In this document: piece by piece, positions 62,761 through 64,000 of the stretch | How positions within the stretch are numbered: the first letter of the stretch is position 1 | How the letters are laid out: each line of letters begins with the position of its first letter | From: Neoscytalidium dimidiatum | Taxonomy: Eukaryota; Ascomycota; Dothideomycetes; Botryosphaeriales; Botryosphaeriaceae | DNA length: 64,000 nucleotides | Reading direction: 5' to 3' | NCBI GenBank assembly: GCA_037367355.1 | Contig: CM074698.1 | Span: forward strand, 2,666,001-2,730,000 | Program-made: the position numbers and the translations under genes | Notes under the pieces: model-generated | Databases searched by the model: none | Told to the model about the DNA's origin: nothing | Seen by the model: the letters and a program-made list of their open reading frames with translations, nothing else

Positions 62761-63116
62761 GCGCTATAGTGCGCCTACCAGCCGAACCGGTTTCATAGCT
62801 AGGCATTGAAGGACAAAACAGTAAGACGCTATACAAAAAGCGTTAAATGAGCATGCTCAGCAACGGACAATGAGGAATATTACGCATGGAGTCCGATCGG
62901 TGGCAGAATGTGTTTGGCGGTTCTGTTGGAATTATATACGGCGTTCAAGATGAGACTGGAAAAGTCCTAGGGTTTCCTGATACCCAGATATTTGGCACCC
63001 AGCATAACTACAGATATTTTTACAACTTATATGCGGTATCTTGCACGCGCCAAACTCCCATGCCCATGAGTTTCTTCTAATTCTTGTTTTGTATATTTTT
63101 CTTCTTTTCGAGACAT
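62761..63116. other. Convergent 3' region, RPB9 / uL14m
   Basis: About 360 bp between two 3' ends. No additional feature is visible. Confidence 0.6.
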
Positions 63117-63886
63117 TCATAGGTGCATCGGAGCGAGGGATAGAATCTTGGACCACTTTGTCTTACGCAATTCCTGGCCAACGACACCTGAGTAGTCACT
63201 CTAGTCAGTATTCGGCGGCTGAATTCTTAATATTGAAATCTCCGCTGCCAGCTTCTGTTCGCAGCAGGACGGGGCCAGTAGCCATCTCGGAATTCTGTAC
63301 GCACCGTTCAACCGACTTCCAATTGGCTCGCCAGACTTATTTATCAAGACACATGCATTGTCGTCAAACTTGACGACACTTCCGTCTGGTCTCTGGATCT
63401 TCTTCGCGGTGCGCACTACCACTGCGTGTCTGATGTCACCGCGACGGACCTTGTTTGCGGCGCTGACAGAAACACTGCCGCCGGACTCAGGACCGAAGGA
63501 GCGCTGTTTCTGGACGACGACGACGATGCGATCACCTGCGGAGTTACAAATATAGTGTCAGAAAATATATAGAAGCTAGTCTGGACGGCGAGGACGGGCG
63601 AAGCGCAGCAGAACTTGCAGGGAGTCGTAGGTGGGAGAGCGGCGACGTCGCGTTTGACGCAGGTAGCTGGCGGTGGATGCTGAATTCGCCCACGTACCAA
63701 TTGTGGCGGGTCTCTTGCTCCGCAACACCTTGACGCACTCGACGACTGCGGCGCCGGAGTTGTCAATGCAGTTAACGAGGGTCTGTATGCAAGCCGATAC
63801 TGTCAGCGGATCCGATCGACACTCGCGCACAGTGCGGGCATCGTGCCAGCGTCAGGCTCATTGCGACTGACCTTCAGCTGAATCAT
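63117..63886 (-). CDS. MRPL38: Mitochondrial large-subunit ribosomal protein uL14m (MRPL38)
   Basis: Bacterial L14-type protein of the mitochondrial 54S subunit, located where the two subunits meet. Exons 63886-63872 (five codons), 63782-63698, 63535-63305 and 63187-63117 give 133 aa. Joined sequence: [20 protein letters not shown], then [45 protein letters not shown] and the end [12 protein letters not shown], all hallmarks of uL14. The short basic insert and lack of cytosolic-L23 features point to the mitochondrial copy. No separate cleavable presequence is visible, as is usual for this protein. Confidence 0.95.
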
Positions 63887-64000
63887 GGCGCTCGTCTTCT
63901 CGTCGATAAGGAATGCTTAGGAACGCGGGGGGGCTGGGGCAAGGTCGACGCGGTGGTGGTGAGCGAGAAATGTCGGCGGGATGTTCCGCAAGGCGCGCTC

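Overview
This window comes from the nuclear genome of a filamentous ascomycete (Pezizomycotina). A Dothideomycete-like fungus fits the gene content, but that placement is an inference. The evidence is: eukaryotic genes with short (about 50-100 nt) GT-AG introns and CTNAC/CTAAY branch sites; a velvet-family regulator; fungal versions of ERG1, URA7, PUS1, AIM6, ESS1, POP3 and a USP34-like deubiquitinase; many microsatellites; and no operons, IS elements or CRISPR arrays. I rebuilt every spliced model by joining exons so that phase and family motifs run through each junction.

Layout, left to right. 0.9-4.3 kb: a Pmp3/UPF0057 membrane proteolipid (-) and an AKR7-type aldo-keto reductase (+). 7.2-13.4 kb: a Nudix ADP-sugar pyrophosphatase (+), CTP synthase (-) with a probable AT-AC intron, and a VelC-like velvet regulator (-). 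13.4-24.0 kb: a 10.6-kb stretch with no convincing gene, GC-rich in its first 4 kb, lying upstream of velC. 24.0-30.5 kb: PUS1 (-) and TFIIE-alpha (+) sharing a 297-bp divergent promoter, then SRP72 (+). 30.5-34.0 kb: microsatellites and one apparently broken gene. 34.0-38.7 kb: squalene epoxidase ERG1 (-) and an uncharacterised single-pass membrane protein with a long Ser/Pro-rich tail (-). 41.2 kb: an intron-containing tRNA-Ala(AGC). 41.7-42.6 kb: a low-complexity acidic protein. 43.8-51.8 kb: a giant (about 2,590 aa) deubiquitinase. 52.5-53.7 kb: RNase P/MRP subunit POP3 (+). 55.6-56.7 kb: an uncharacterised intronless protein. 58.0-58.8 kb: the Pin1/Ess1 prolyl isomerase, whose first exon is only the ATG. 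59.9-61.2 kb: AIM6-like phosphodiesterase. 61.8-62.8 kb: RPB9. 63.1-63.9 kb: mitochondrial ribosomal protein uL14m.

The genes are mostly housekeeping (transcription, RNA processing, translation, protein targeting, sterol and nucleotide synthesis) and do not form a pathway cluster. The most unusual observations are splicing-related: the AT-AC intron in CTP synthase, a long in-frame coding-like extension with a paired CxxC motif inside RPB9 intron 2, the initiator-only exon of ESS1, and a NAGNAG acceptor inside the catalytic motif of the AIM6-like gene. I found no gene cluster that looks like a new multi-gene system.
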